Positions 16,782-25,008 of a stretch of DNA of 64,000 nt are shown piece by piece (within the stretch, counting starts at the first letter, position 1; each line of letters begins with the position of its first letter). The notes beneath the pieces were generated by a model. The model was not told the DNA's origin. It worked only from the letters and a program-made list of their open reading frames with translations, and searched no databases. The DNA is from Streptomyces lanatus (GTDB lineage Bacteria > Actinomycetota > Actinomycetes > Streptomycetales > Streptomycetaceae), in NCBI RefSeq assembly GCF_014655715.1, contig NZ_BNBM01000011.1:248001-312000 (forward strand), in the 5' to 3' direction. The translations under genes and the position numbers were made by a program.

Positions 16782-17402
16782 TTACTCGAACCGGGACGTG
16801 TCGCCCGCCCCCTCGCGCACGACCTCGGCCTCCCCGGACGAGAAGTCGATCACCGTCGTGGGCTCGGTGCCGCAGTCGCCGGAATCCACCACCGCGTCCA
16901 GCACATGATCGAGACGGTCCTTGATCTCCCAGCCCTGGGTCATCGGCTCCTCCTCGTCCGGCAGCAGGAGAGTGCTGGAAAGCAGCGGCTCGCCGAGCTC
17001 CGTGAGCAGGGCCTGGGTGACGACATGGTCGGGGATGCGCACACCGACCGTCTTCTTCTTCGGATGCTGCAGCATGCGCGGCACCTCCCTCGTCGCGGGC
17101 AGGATGAACGTGTAGCTGCCGGGTGTCGACGCCTTGATCGCCCGGAACACGTCGTTGTCGATCCGCACGAACTGGCCGAGCTGCGCGAAGTCCTGGCAGA
17201 CGAGGGTGAAGTGATGCCGGTCGTCCAGACGGCGAATGGTCCGGATCCGGTCGATGCCGTCACGGCTGCCCAGCCGGCAGCCCAGCGCATAGCAGGAGTC
17301 CGTCGGATACGCGATCAGCGCACCCGAGCGGACGCTCTCGGCGACCTGGGCGATGGTGCGCGGCTGAGGGTTGTCGGGGTGCACGTCGAAGTACTTCGCC
17401 AT
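16782..17402 (-). CDS. Sua5/YciO/YrdC-family protein
   Basis: 206 residues. The family nucleotide-binding start is seen in SVRSGALIAYPTDSCYALGC, followed by IDRIRTIRRLDDRHHFTLVCQDF, PGSYTFILPATREVPRML, KKKTVGVRIPDH and ALLTELGEPLLSSTLLL. These correspond to the YrdC fold that makes threonylcarbamoyl-AMP for tRNA t6A in TsaC/Sua5. The short length and the HHFTLVCQD and KKKTVGVRIPDH versions fit the YciO subgroup better than the essential TsaC, so its role in t6A formation is doubtful. No partner tRNA-modification genes are nearby. Confidence 0.82.
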   Translation of the reverse strand: MAKYFDVHPDNPQPRTIAQVAESVRSGALIAYPTDSCYALGCRLGSRDGIDRIRTIRRLDDRHHFTLVCQDFAQLGQFVRIDNDVFRAIKASTPGSYTFILPATREVPRMLQHPKKKTVGVRIPDHVVTQALLTELGEPLLSSTLLLPDEEEPMTQGWEIKDRLDHVLDAVVDSGDCGTEPTTVIDFSSGEAEVVREGAGDTSRFE

Positions 17403-17500
17403 TCGCCGAGCCTATGCCCTGCACACCCGGGCCGGCGTTCGCCCACCCCGTGACTCATGGACTCGTGAGGTAACGTCCCCGGTCGGTACGCTGTGAATAA

Positions 17501-19057
17501 GTGCAGGACGAGGTGAACGCCGAAGTGGCTGGCAGAGAGGACGGCAACCGTCAGGCCGGGGTGGGCGGCGCCGACGGCTCGGACTGGGCGCAGGAGTTGC
17601 TGGATCACCTACGGCCGAACGGGCGGGACGTCCGCCGGGTCGTCGCCTGGCTCGCGGACGCCGTGCAGGGCATCGTCTCGCTCCAGGACGACACGGGCAG
17701 ACTCCTCGCCGGCACTCGGCCACCGCTGGACGACCATCTCGTCGCGGGAGTCGCCGCGGGCCGTATCGCCTCCGCCGCCTGGGAGGGCGGGGGCCGCCAT
17801 CTGCGCCTGGTGCGGGTGTCGTATGCGAACCCCGCCGCGGCGGGGGTCCTCGCGGTGTCGCGCGAGACGCCCTTCGACCGGCGCGCCTCCGACATCGTCA
17901 CGCACACCGTCCAGGTCATCGAACTCCTGCTGAAGGCGGGCGAGACGACCGCCGCCGGACTCCGGCTCGAACAGGCCACCTCCGATCTGCGGCTGGCGAT
18001 CCTGCAACTGCTCATGGTGGAGGACACCGTCTCGGCACGCCGCGTCGCCGCGGGACTGTGGCCGGGCCTGCTCGATACCGACAGCGCCTGGGTCCATGTC
18101 GTCGAGGGCAACGCCGAGGAACGCGACCGGCTGGCCGGGGAATGCATCGACGTCACCGGCGAGCGGGCGCTGGTCGTGCTCTGCCCGGCGGTGGACGAAC
18201 ACGTCATCGTCGTGACGCCCGGCGAGATGGAGGCCCGGGAACTCAGGACCCTCATAGGCCGGCGCCCCCGCACCTTCATCGGCGGCAGCGCCCGCCACAG
18301 CCTGGCCCGCACCGCCACCGCCTACGGACAGGCCGTCAGCGCCCTCGCCGTCGCCCACTTCCGGCCCGACAAGGCCGCGGTGTACGCCGAACGCACCCAC
18401 CCCGAGCGGCTCATCGACCCCAAAGCTCTACGCGAGTGGACCGACCGGCTGCTGCGCCCCCTCGACACCCTGCCGCACCACACCCGCGCCGAACTGCTCG
18501 CCACCACCCGCCTCGGCCTGGAGTTCACCGCGGTCAGCGCCGCCAAGGTCCTCGGCGTCAGCCGCAACACCGTCCGCGCTCGCATGGAACGCGTCGAAAC
18601 CCTCCTCGGCACGGACTTCACCGACCTGACCGCCCGAGCCGTGGTGCACCTCGCGCTCAACATCCAGGTGAGCCTGGCCGGCACATCCGCCGACAGCGGT
18701 CCTACGCACCCGGCGGCCGTGCCGCTGCGGGAGCTGATCGCCGGGCCCGCCATGCGCACCTGGGCGCGGGACGTCCTCGCCCGCCTCGACCAGGACACCC
18801 GGGACCTGCGCCGCACCCTGCGGACCTGGATCGCCGAGGGCGGCAACGCCGAACGGACGGCGCAGACCCTCGGCGTCCACGCCCAGACCGTCCGCGAACA
18901 CGTCCGCAGCGCGGAACCCGTCCTCGAACGCCAGCTCCTGGCCGGCGGCAGCGATCTGTACGAGGTCGTCCTGGCCCATCTCGCCCTCGGTGATCTGGAC
19001 GAGCCCGCGCTGCACCGGGCGAAACCGGGCCATCCGGACTCACCTGTGCACGGGTGA
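17501..19057 (+). CDS. PucR/CdaR-type transcriptional regulator with two helix-turn-helix motifs
   Basis: 518 residues from a GTG at 17501; a TACGCT hexamer 8 bp upstream suggests a leaderless transcript. The middle part (residues ~60-290) is GAF-like and GGDEF-like sensory sequence as in CdaR/PucR proteins. A PucR-type HTH sits near residue 350 (TAVSAAKVLGVSRNTVRARMERVETLLG). A second HTH-like unit is near residue 450 (NAERTAQTLGVHAQTVREHVRSAEPVLE). Tandem terminal HTH units are seen in some Streptomyces regulators of this type. The flanking genes run the other way, so no target operon is obvious. Confidence 0.8.
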   Translation: MQDEVNAEVAGREDGNRQAGVGGADGSDWAQELLDHLRPNGRDVRRVVAWLADAVQGIVSLQDDTGRLLAGTRPPLDDHLVAGVAAGRIASAAWEGGGRHLRLVRVSYANPAAAGVLAVSRETPFDRRASDIVTHTVQVIELLLKAGETTAAGLRLEQATSDLRLAILQLLMVEDTVSARRVAAGLWPGLLDTDSAWVHVVEGNAEERDRLAGECIDVTGERALVVLCPAVDEHVIVVTPGEMEARELRTLIGRRPRTFIGGSARHSLARTATAYGQAVSALAVAHFRPDKAAVYAERTHPERLIDPKALREWTDRLLRPLDTLPHHTRAELLATTRLGLEFTAVSAAKVLGVSRNTVRARMERVETLLGTDFTDLTARAVVHLALNIQVSLAGTSADSGPTHPAAVPLRELIAGPAMRTWARDVLARLDQDTRDLRRTLRTWIAEGGNAERTAQTLGVHAQTVREHVRSAEPVLERQLLAGGSDLYEVVLAHLALGDLDEPALHRAKPGHPDSPVHG

Positions 19058-19181
19058 GTGCTCTCGGCGCCACAGTGGGCATCGACGCGATACCCAAGGC
19101 CCGTGTCGCAGACGTAAATTCGACTCTCCGCGGGGACACGACCGGAACGGGGGACCGGTCGGGTCCCCGCGCCGTGTGTGG

Positions 19182-20414
19182 TCAGCCGCGCAGCAGTACC
19201 GGGATCTCCTGCCAGCCGAACGCGATGAAAGACGGCACCTGACGCAGCTCCTCCGCGCCGGCGGCCAGCCGCAGCTCGGGGAAGCGGTCGAAGAGGGCGG
19301 GCAGCGCGGTCAGGGCCTCGACGCGGGCCAGCGGCGCGCCGATGCACCGGTGCACCCCGATGCCGAAGGCAAGATGGTCGTCCGCCCCGCGCGACGCGTC
19401 GAAGGTGTCCGCGTCGGGCCCGTAGTGGGCGGGATCCACCCCCGCCGCTGCGAACGTCGTGATGATGGCGTCACCGGCCGCGATCGTCACGCCACCGACC
19501 TCGATGTCGCTGACGGCGAACCGCAGCGGCAGCGCCGCGATCGACGGATGCACCCGCAGCGTCTCGTCGATCACCGCGTCCCAGCCGATCTCCCCGGACC
19601 GTACGGCGGCCAGCTGCTCGGGGTGGCTCAGCAGGGCCACGACCGCGTTGCCGATGAGATTGACGGTCGTCTCGAACCCGGCGCCGATCACCAGCAGCAG
19701 GGTGTACAGCAACTCCTCGTCGCTGAGCCGGTCGCCGTCCTCGTCCCGCACCCGGATCAGCTCGGTGGTCAGATCGTCCCCGGGATGCTCGGCACGGTGC
19801 GCGATCAGGGCCGGCAGCACCGTGCCGATCTGTTGCTGCACGAACGCCGCGTGCTCCGGACTCGGGTCGGAGGTGTCCATGATCGCGGCGATGAGGGTCC
19901 CGGTCGCCTCCCGCAACTCCTCGGGCACACCGAACAGTTCGCAGATCATCCGCATCGGCAGGGGATGGGCGAGACCGGCCTTCAGATCGACCTTGGACTC
20001 GCCCCGGTCGAGGGCGTCGAGCAGCTCCGCGGTGATCGCCTCCACCCGTGGCCGCATCAGCTCCGTGCGCCGCTGGGTGAAGCTCGGCGCGACCAGCTTG
20101 CGCAGCCGGGTGTGGTCGGGGCCGTACGTCGAGAGCATATTGACCACGCCGACCCAGCCCAGGATCCAGCCCCACGAGGGGTGTTCGCCGATCTCGGGCC
20201 ACAGCCGCCAGTGCTGCCGCGGATCCTTGCTGACCCGGGGATCGAGGATCAGGTTCTTGAGCGTGTCGTAGTCCGTGGGCGCCCACGCGGGGATGCCGCC
20301 CGGCAGGTCCACGGGCACGATCGGGCCGGCGGCGCGCAGTCGGGCGCTCTCGCCGGGGATGTCGGCGCCGAACGGGTCGAGGGCGAAGCGGTCGGTGCGG
20401 TCGGACACGGTCAC
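19182..20414 (-). CDS. Cytochrome P450, CYP154-like (conservon CvnE-type)
   Basis: 410 residues. The GTG at 20414 overlaps the stop of the upstream P450 (GTGA), so translation is coupled; an in-frame GTG at 20408 is also possible. All P450 landmarks are normal: the I-helix VIGAGFETTVNLI, ExxR in DETLRVHPS, and the haem loop LAFGIGVHRCIGAPLAR with the Cys thiolate ligand. It is a soluble bacterial class I P450 needing ferredoxin and a reductase, neither of which is encoded here. In Streptomyces conservons a CYP154-type P450 often ends the operon next to a CYP157-type one, as here. Substrate unknown. Confidence 0.88.
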   Translation of the reverse strand: MTVSDRTDRFALDPFGADIPGESARLRAAGPIVPVDLPGGIPAWAPTDYDTLKNLILDPRVSKDPRQHWRLWPEIGEHPSWGWILGWVGVVNMLSTYGPDHTRLRKLVAPSFTQRRTELMRPRVEAITAELLDALDRGESKVDLKAGLAHPLPMRMICELFGVPEELREATGTLIAAIMDTSDPSPEHAAFVQQQIGTVLPALIAHRAEHPGDDLTTELIRVRDEDGDRLSDEELLYTLLLVIGAGFETTVNLIGNAVVALLSHPEQLAAVRSGEIGWDAVIDETLRVHPSIAALPLRFAVSDIEVGGVTIAAGDAIITTFAAAGVDPAHYGPDADTFDASRGADDHLAFGIGVHRCIGAPLARVEALTALPALFDRFPELRLAAGAEELRQVPSFIAFGWQEIPVLLRG

Positions 20415-21652
20415 GAGGGAACTCCTGGCTGGTCGGGGGTGCTGGAGCTGAACCGGACGGGCAGCGAGGTCAGCGAGCGGTGGAAGGGGCCGGGCCGCCA
20501 GGTCAGGCTCGCCCGGGGCAGCATCGGCTCCAGGTCGGGCAGCCACTGGGTGAGCCGCTCGATCGCCTCGGTGACGATCAGCAGCGTGTGCTGGCGCACC
20601 GGGCAGGCGTGCGGGCCGGCCGACCAGGACAGATGCGAGGCGTCCCGGGGATGCCGGCCGCCGGTGACCTCCTTCTCCGCGAAGTGCGCCAGCGCCCCGT
20701 ACGAGATCACCACCGGCACCGCCGCCCTGATCCAGGTGCCGTGGAAGGACACCGGGCCGCGCGCGTAGTGGATGCCGTAGTTCGCCAGCGGCGTCTCGTG
20801 GTGCAGCACCTCCACCACCGCGTCCGTCACGGGGCGGGCGCCGCTGGTGAGAGTGGAGTAGTACAGCGGGTTGCCGAGGATGCGGGACAGGGCGTTCGAC
20901 ACCAGGTTGGCGGTCGGCTCGTGCCCGGCGCCCAGGGTGAGGAACACCTGCCAGGTGACCTCCTCGGGGGTGAGCCCGGCCGGGTGGTCGAGGAGCCGGC
21001 TCGGCAGGTCGTCGCCCCGCTGCTCGGTCTTGGCCGCGATCAGCTCCAGCACATAGCCGCCGAACTCGGCCTCGCCCTCGGCCGCCTCGGCGCCGCCCTC
21101 CATCATCTTGCCCAGCGCGGAGTTCAGCCGGTCGCTCTGGCTGTCCGGCAGCCCGAACAGGCTGTTGAACACCAGCGCCATCAGCGGCCGGGCGAACTCG
21201 GAGACCAGATCGGCCTCGCCCTTCGGCCGGATCCGGTCCACCAGCACCCGCACCGCCCGGTGCACCCGCGCCCGCAGGTCGTGCGGTTCGATCCGGTCGA
21301 AGGTGTCGATCAGCGTGGTGCGGTACCGGACATGGGCCGCGCCGTCGGCGAACAGCGTGTTGGGTCGCCAGCGCATCATGCCCAGGACCGGCGAGTCGTC
21401 GGCGACCGTGGCCTCCCACGGCCGCGGGTCGTGCGAGAAGGAGTCGGTGTCGTGCAGCAGATCCAGCGCCGCCCGCCGGTCGGTGACGACATACGCCGGC
21501 ACGCCAGGCGCCAACTCCGCCCAGCCGACAGGCCCTTGGGCGCGCAGGGTGTCGTAGTAGGGGAACGGGTCGAGGGCGAAGCCGTCCTCCCACAGACGTA
21601 CGGGCGCCGTGCGGGAGAAGTCCTGCCTCGCTTCTCGGGAGTGGGTGGTCAT
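20411..21652 (-). CDS. Cytochrome P450, CYP157-like, lacking the ExxR motif
   Basis: 413 residues; the ATG at 21652 overlaps the GTPase stop (ATGA). The I-helix is LTLGAGHEPTANLV and the haem-ligand loop is WSAGPHACPVRQ, which keeps the Cys but replaces the usual Gly after CxG. In the K-helix the invariant ExxR is missing: the sequence reads VVEVLHHETP, with His at the Arg position. Absence of ExxR is the published hallmark of the CYP157 family, whose members are paired with CYP154 in Streptomyces conservons. Whether such P450s are catalytic or act as haem sensors is unsettled. Confidence 0.85.
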   Translation of the reverse strand: MTTHSREARQDFSRTAPVRLWEDGFALDPFPYYDTLRAQGPVGWAELAPGVPAYVVTDRRAALDLLHDTDSFSHDPRPWEATVADDSPVLGMMRWRPNTLFADGAAHVRYRTTLIDTFDRIEPHDLRARVHRAVRVLVDRIRPKGEADLVSEFARPLMALVFNSLFGLPDSQSDRLNSALGKMMEGGAEAAEGEAEFGGYVLELIAAKTEQRGDDLPSRLLDHPAGLTPEEVTWQVFLTLGAGHEPTANLVSNALSRILGNPLYYSTLTSGARPVTDAVVEVLHHETPLANYGIHYARGPVSFHGTWIRAAVPVVISYGALAHFAEKEVTGGRHPRDASHLSWSAGPHACPVRQHTLLIVTEAIERLTQWLPDLEPMLPRASLTWRPGPFHRSLTSLPVRFSSSTPDQPGVPS

Positions 21653-22293
21653 CCGGTCACCGGCCCTCGGTTCTCAGGAGTCTGACGGTCAATCAGATGC
21701 TGGACCAGCGCGAGCAGCGCGTCGACGGACGAGTCCGCGTCCCGCGCGTCACACGTCACCATCGGGGTGCCCGCCTCCAGGTCCAGGGCGGCGCGCAACT
21801 GCGCCTCGGTGTGATGCCGGGGCGCGTCCGGAAACGCGTTGAAGGCGACCGCGTACGGCAGCCCCGACTCCTCCACCAGCCCCAGAACGTCGAACGAGGC
21901 GTCGATACGTCGGCTGTCGACCAGCACGAGCGCCCCGAGCGCGCCGTAGGCGATGTCGTCCCACAGCGCCCGGAACCGCTCCTGCCCGGGTGTGCCGAAC
22001 AGATACAGCACGACCCCGCCCGGCAGGCTGATCCGGCCGAAGTCGACGGCGACGGTCGTCGTCGCCTTGTCCCGTACCCCGGCCAGATCGTCCAGCGGGG
22101 CGGACGCCTCGCTGATCGGTTCCTCGGTGTGCAGCGGACGGATCTCGGAGACGGAGCCGATCAGGGTCGTCTTGCCCACGCCGAACGGGCCGGCGACGAG
22201 GATCTTGACCAGGTCGCGGGCGGTGTCGGGCAGGTGGACGTCCACGGTCGCGGTCGCGGTGTCACCGGGGGTGCTTGAGGGCGCGAAGGCCAT
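21649..22293 (-). CDS. cvnD: Conservon GTPase CvnD (Ras-like ATP/GTP-binding protein)
   Basis: 214 residues. The P-loop GPFGVGKTTLIGS starts near residue 35, the G2/G3 region TTTVAVDFGRISL and LFGTPGQERF follow, and NAFPDAP stands where NKxD would be, as is usual for this family. These small GTPases are the effector-like output of conservons and are thought to act with CvnA, B and C at the membrane, by analogy with eukaryotic G-protein switches. It overlaps cvnC by 32 bp at its start and the P450 gene by 4 bp at its end, consistent with one transcript from cvnA to the P450s. Confidence 0.93.
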   Translation of the reverse strand: MAFAPSSTPGDTATATVDVHLPDTARDLVKILVAGPFGVGKTTLIGSVSEIRPLHTEEPISEASAPLDDLAGVRDKATTTVAVDFGRISLPGGVVLYLFGTPGQERFRALWDDIAYGALGALVLVDSRRIDASFDVLGLVEESGLPYAVAFNAFPDAPRHHTEAQLRAALDLEAGTPMVTCDARDADSSVDALLALVQHLIDRQTPENRGPVTG

Positions 22294-22627
22294 CGGCCAC
22301 TCTCTTCAGCAGGTCGGGGTCGAAGCGGTCGGCGGTCGGGATCGGCGCTCTGGACGCCGCCAGGTCCCGGTCGATGAGCTCGCCCGCCAGGACCCGTACG
22401 GCGGACACCGGCAACCGCAGCAGCGCCGCCGCCTCCACGACCGTGAGCGAACCGTCGTCCAGGGCGTCCAGCAGGGCGAGTTGGGCCGCCGGAAGACCGG
22501 TCGGAGCGGGTGCGCCGGTGCTCCTGAGCACCGACAGCCGCTCCAGCTGGGGCCGACTGGGCCGGGCCACGCCGCCGGTCGACAGATACGCGGGAACCAG
22601 GGGGCGGCCGCCACGGCGGCCGGTCAT
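22262..22627 (-). CDS. cvnC: Conservon protein CvnC (DUF742)
   Basis: 121 residues; the ATG at 22627 overlaps the cvnB stop (ATGA). DUF742 features are seen: RPLVPAYLSTGGVARPS near the start, QLALLDALDDGSLTVVEAAALLRLPVSAVRVLAGELIDRD in the middle (a winged-helix-like segment), and DLLKRVADGLRALKHP at the end. The gene is easy to miss because it overlaps cvnD by 32 bp. Its biochemical role is unknown; in conservons it is found between the roadblock protein and the GTPase and is thought to link them. Confidence 0.92.
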   Translation of the reverse strand: MTGRRGGRPLVPAYLSTGGVARPSRPQLERLSVLRSTGAPAPTGLPAAQLALLDALDDGSLTVVEAAALLRLPVSAVRVLAGELIDRDLAASRAPIPTADRFDPDLLKRVADGLRALKHPR

Positions 22628-23046
22628 GCCGACGCGCCGCCGTCGCCGCCTCGGGGCGCGGCGACCATCGCCTTCTCGCCCAGCCGCGCCACCTGCGAGT
22701 GCACCCGGTGCGCCAGCAGATCCAGACGGACTTCCTCGTCCCCGTACGCGGCCACACAAGTGCCGTGGTCCGTGGGCACGATCAGTACGTACCCGTGGTC
22801 CGACTCGATGACGACCTGGCGCACCTCGGCCCGCTCCCGGTCGGCGAACGCGGCCGCCGCCGTACGGCACGCCGCCTGCACGGTGCTGGTGATCGCCGCG
22901 ACCCGCTCGGCCGAGGGCCGGGTCAGCGCGTCCGTGTACCCGGTCACCAGCCCGTCCCGCGTGAGCAGCACGGCGGCCACCACATGCGGCACTTGCAGGA
23001 TCGGTTCGAGCACCCAGGCCGTGTCTCCCGTGTCGCGGCTGGTCAT
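22624..23046 (-). CDS. cvnB: Conservon protein CvnB (roadblock/LC7 domain)
   Basis: 140 residues consisting almost entirely of a roadblock/LC7 domain: WVLEPILQVPHVVAAVLLTRDGLVTGYTDAL, then AAITSTVQAACRTAAAAF and the strand RQVVIESDHGYVLIVPTDHGTCVAAYGDEE. In characterised systems such domains regulate small Ras-like GTPases, and here the partner would be CvnD. The start overlaps the cvnA stop by 4 bp (ATGA). Confidence 0.93.
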   Translation of the reverse strand: MTSRDTGDTAWVLEPILQVPHVVAAVLLTRDGLVTGYTDALTRPSAERVAAITSTVQAACRTAAAAFADRERAEVRQVVIESDHGYVLIVPTDHGTCVAAYGDEEVRLDLLAHRVHSQVARLGEKAMVAAPRGGDGGASA

Positions 23047-24530
23047 CGAGCCGTTCCCCCTTCATGGTCGTGATCATGGTCGGTGTGATCGGTCTCCCGC
23101 ACACCATCCGATACGGCGCCGAGGGCGTCGATGCTCACGTCGCCCCCGTCGGCCGCCGAGCGGGCCGCGGCGGTACCGGCCTGCAACGCACCAAGCGCGG
23201 CGGCGGCCCGCTCCGGACGGCGGTCCTCGGGAATCGGCTCGGGCTCGGCGGGCGTGGCGGGCGTCGCGGTGGGCCGTGGCCGACGCCGACGCTGCGGCAG
23301 ACCGCCGGTGTCGGGCGGGGCGTGATGTCCGGACGCGGTGTCGGAGGCGTCGTCGTGCTCGGCGCCGTATCCGTGGGCGGTGGGAGATGCGCCGGGGGAC
23401 TCGGTGCCGGCCTCGCCGGACCCCTCCTTCCGAGAGGCTCGGTCGTCCCGGTCGGCCGGACGCGTGGAACGCGCCGCGCTCGCCGCCGGCGGTCGCTCCT
23501 CCGGGTCGATACGGCTCAGCAACTGGCTGTCGACCCGCAGCACCGCCCGCACCCCGCCGTACGGCGACGGCGAGGACAGGTCGACGCCCAGATCGAACTG
23601 CCGGGTCAGCTGCCCGATCGCGGCGAGCCCCATGCGCGGCGGATCGCCCAGCTCGGTCAGGAGAATCGGCTCGGATCCCGCCACCAGCCGCTGTGCGCGG
23701 GCGCGTTCCTCCTGGGTCATGCCCAGTCCCGCGTCGTCCACCGTGACGCAGACCCCGTGATGGACGTGCTCCAGATTCACCACGACGTCGGTGTCGGGCG
23801 CGGAGTGCCGCAGCGCGTTGTCGAGGAGCTCGGCGACGATGATCGCGACCGGCTCGACGGCGTGGGACACCAGCGCGGTGCCCGCCGTGAGGTGGTTGTG
23901 GATCCGGATCCGGTGGTAGCCGGCGAGCCGCGCCTGGCCGCCGGTCACCGCGTCCACCAGGTGCGACTCCTCACGGGCGAGCCCCACCCAGGCCCCGCAC
24001 ACCACGGCGGCGACCTGCGCCCGACGCAGCGACTGCTCGTTCTCGTGGTCGAGCCGGAACAGCGTCTGCGTCAACTCCGGGTCGTCGTACTTCTGTTGGA
24101 GCCCGCGCAAGGCGTCCTGGAGCCGGTACAGGGCCGCCTGGATCTCGCGGGTCGCCCCGCGCATGCCCGCCTGTGCGGCGGCGTCGATCCGGGTGCGCTG
24201 CGCGGCCAGTTCGACGCGCATCCCGTTCAGCACCTGCTCCAGCGCCGGGCCCAGCGGCGACTCCGCGATCCGGGGACTCAGCGGGCCCGGAACGGTCACA
24301 TGGGAATGCGTCATCTGCTGGGCGGCGGCCGGGATCCGCCGGGCCGCGAGATGCTCGATCTCGGCGGTGAACCCCCGTGCCGCGCCGTCGAGTTGCCGAC
24401 GCAGCGCGGCGATCTCGGCCCGCTGGCGCGCCTGTTGCCGCTGTGCGCGCAGCAGTCCGGCTCCCAACGCCAGTGCGGACACCATGCCGACGGCGAGACC
24501 GCCGGTGGCCAGGTCCGGTAATTCGATCAT
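23043..24530 (-). CDS. cvnA: Conservon sensor-kinase-like protein CvnA
   Basis: 495 residues: one N-terminal membrane segment (GGLAVGMVSALALGAGLL), a long coiled-coil-like region, and an HATPase domain with the N box ELLDNALRHS and G1 box VDDAGLGM. The tail is disordered, rich in acidic, Arg and Pro residues. The first gene of the conservon, it lacks a clear phospho-acceptor His box, as is usual for the nitrate-sensor-like CvnA group. It is read leftward from a 478-bp region that it shares with the FAAL gene of the polyketide cluster. Confidence 0.9.
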   Translation of the reverse strand: MIELPDLATGGLAVGMVSALALGAGLLRAQRQQARQRAEIAALRRQLDGAARGFTAEIEHLAARRIPAAAQQMTHSHVTVPGPLSPRIAESPLGPALEQVLNGMRVELAAQRTRIDAAAQAGMRGATREIQAALYRLQDALRGLQQKYDDPELTQTLFRLDHENEQSLRRAQVAAVVCGAWVGLAREESHLVDAVTGGQARLAGYHRIRIHNHLTAGTALVSHAVEPVAIIVAELLDNALRHSAPDTDVVVNLEHVHHGVCVTVDDAGLGMTQEERARAQRLVAGSEPILLTELGDPPRMGLAAIGQLTRQFDLGVDLSSPSPYGGVRAVLRVDSQLLSRIDPEERPPAASAARSTRPADRDDRASRKEGSGEAGTESPGASPTAHGYGAEHDDASDTASGHHAPPDTGGLPQRRRRPRPTATPATPAEPEPIPEDRRPERAAAALGALQAGTAAARSAADGGDVSIDALGAVSDGVRETDHTDHDHDHEGGTAR

Positions 24531-25008
24531 CGAATCGGTTTCCAGAGGTCGGTTCGGGGCGGTCGGGCAGAGCTGGCTCCGAGGGCCGTCGAGGCGCCGG
24601 TCGGCGGGCCGCTCGCAGCACAGTACACACCGTCATCGACCGATCTCGCACGGTCGACGGACAGTTCGCTTCGAAAGTGAAGGGACTCTGCTCGCTTCTG
24701 CGTCAACTGTCTGAAATGGGGTGCCGGCTGCCGGACCCCTGCTTCGTCGCCCCGCAATGGACACGTAGGGTTTACATTCGTTCGGGCTGTCGAACCGGTG
24801 GGGTTGCTATGGTGCTACTCGCCGGTAGCAAACTGGACGGGGGATGCCGGGAGTTGGTGCGTCAGCGCCATGACTCCTCGGCGGGGGGTCGGGCAAGGGG
24901 GCCGGGCCGATCGAGCGGTCAGCACGCGATTTTCGCGGCCGACGACCCGCATCTGATCCTCGAACTCCAGTTCGTCATTCAACGATGCAGACAGGTGAGA
25001 CTCGCAAC
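24531..25008. promoter_or_regulatory. Divergent promoter region between conservon and lipid/PKS cluster
   Basis: 478 bp without a convincing gene. It must carry the promoters of cvnA (leftward) and the FAAL gene (rightward). I see a 6-bp-arm inverted repeat TGCTAC-TCGCCG-GTAGCA at 24813-24830 and a GTTCG/CGAAC pair near 24780-24795 beside an AT-richer stretch (GGTTTACATTC). AGGTGAGA at 24993-25000 is the ribosome-binding site for the FAAL ATG at 25009. The regulator is unknown. Confidence 0.5.
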
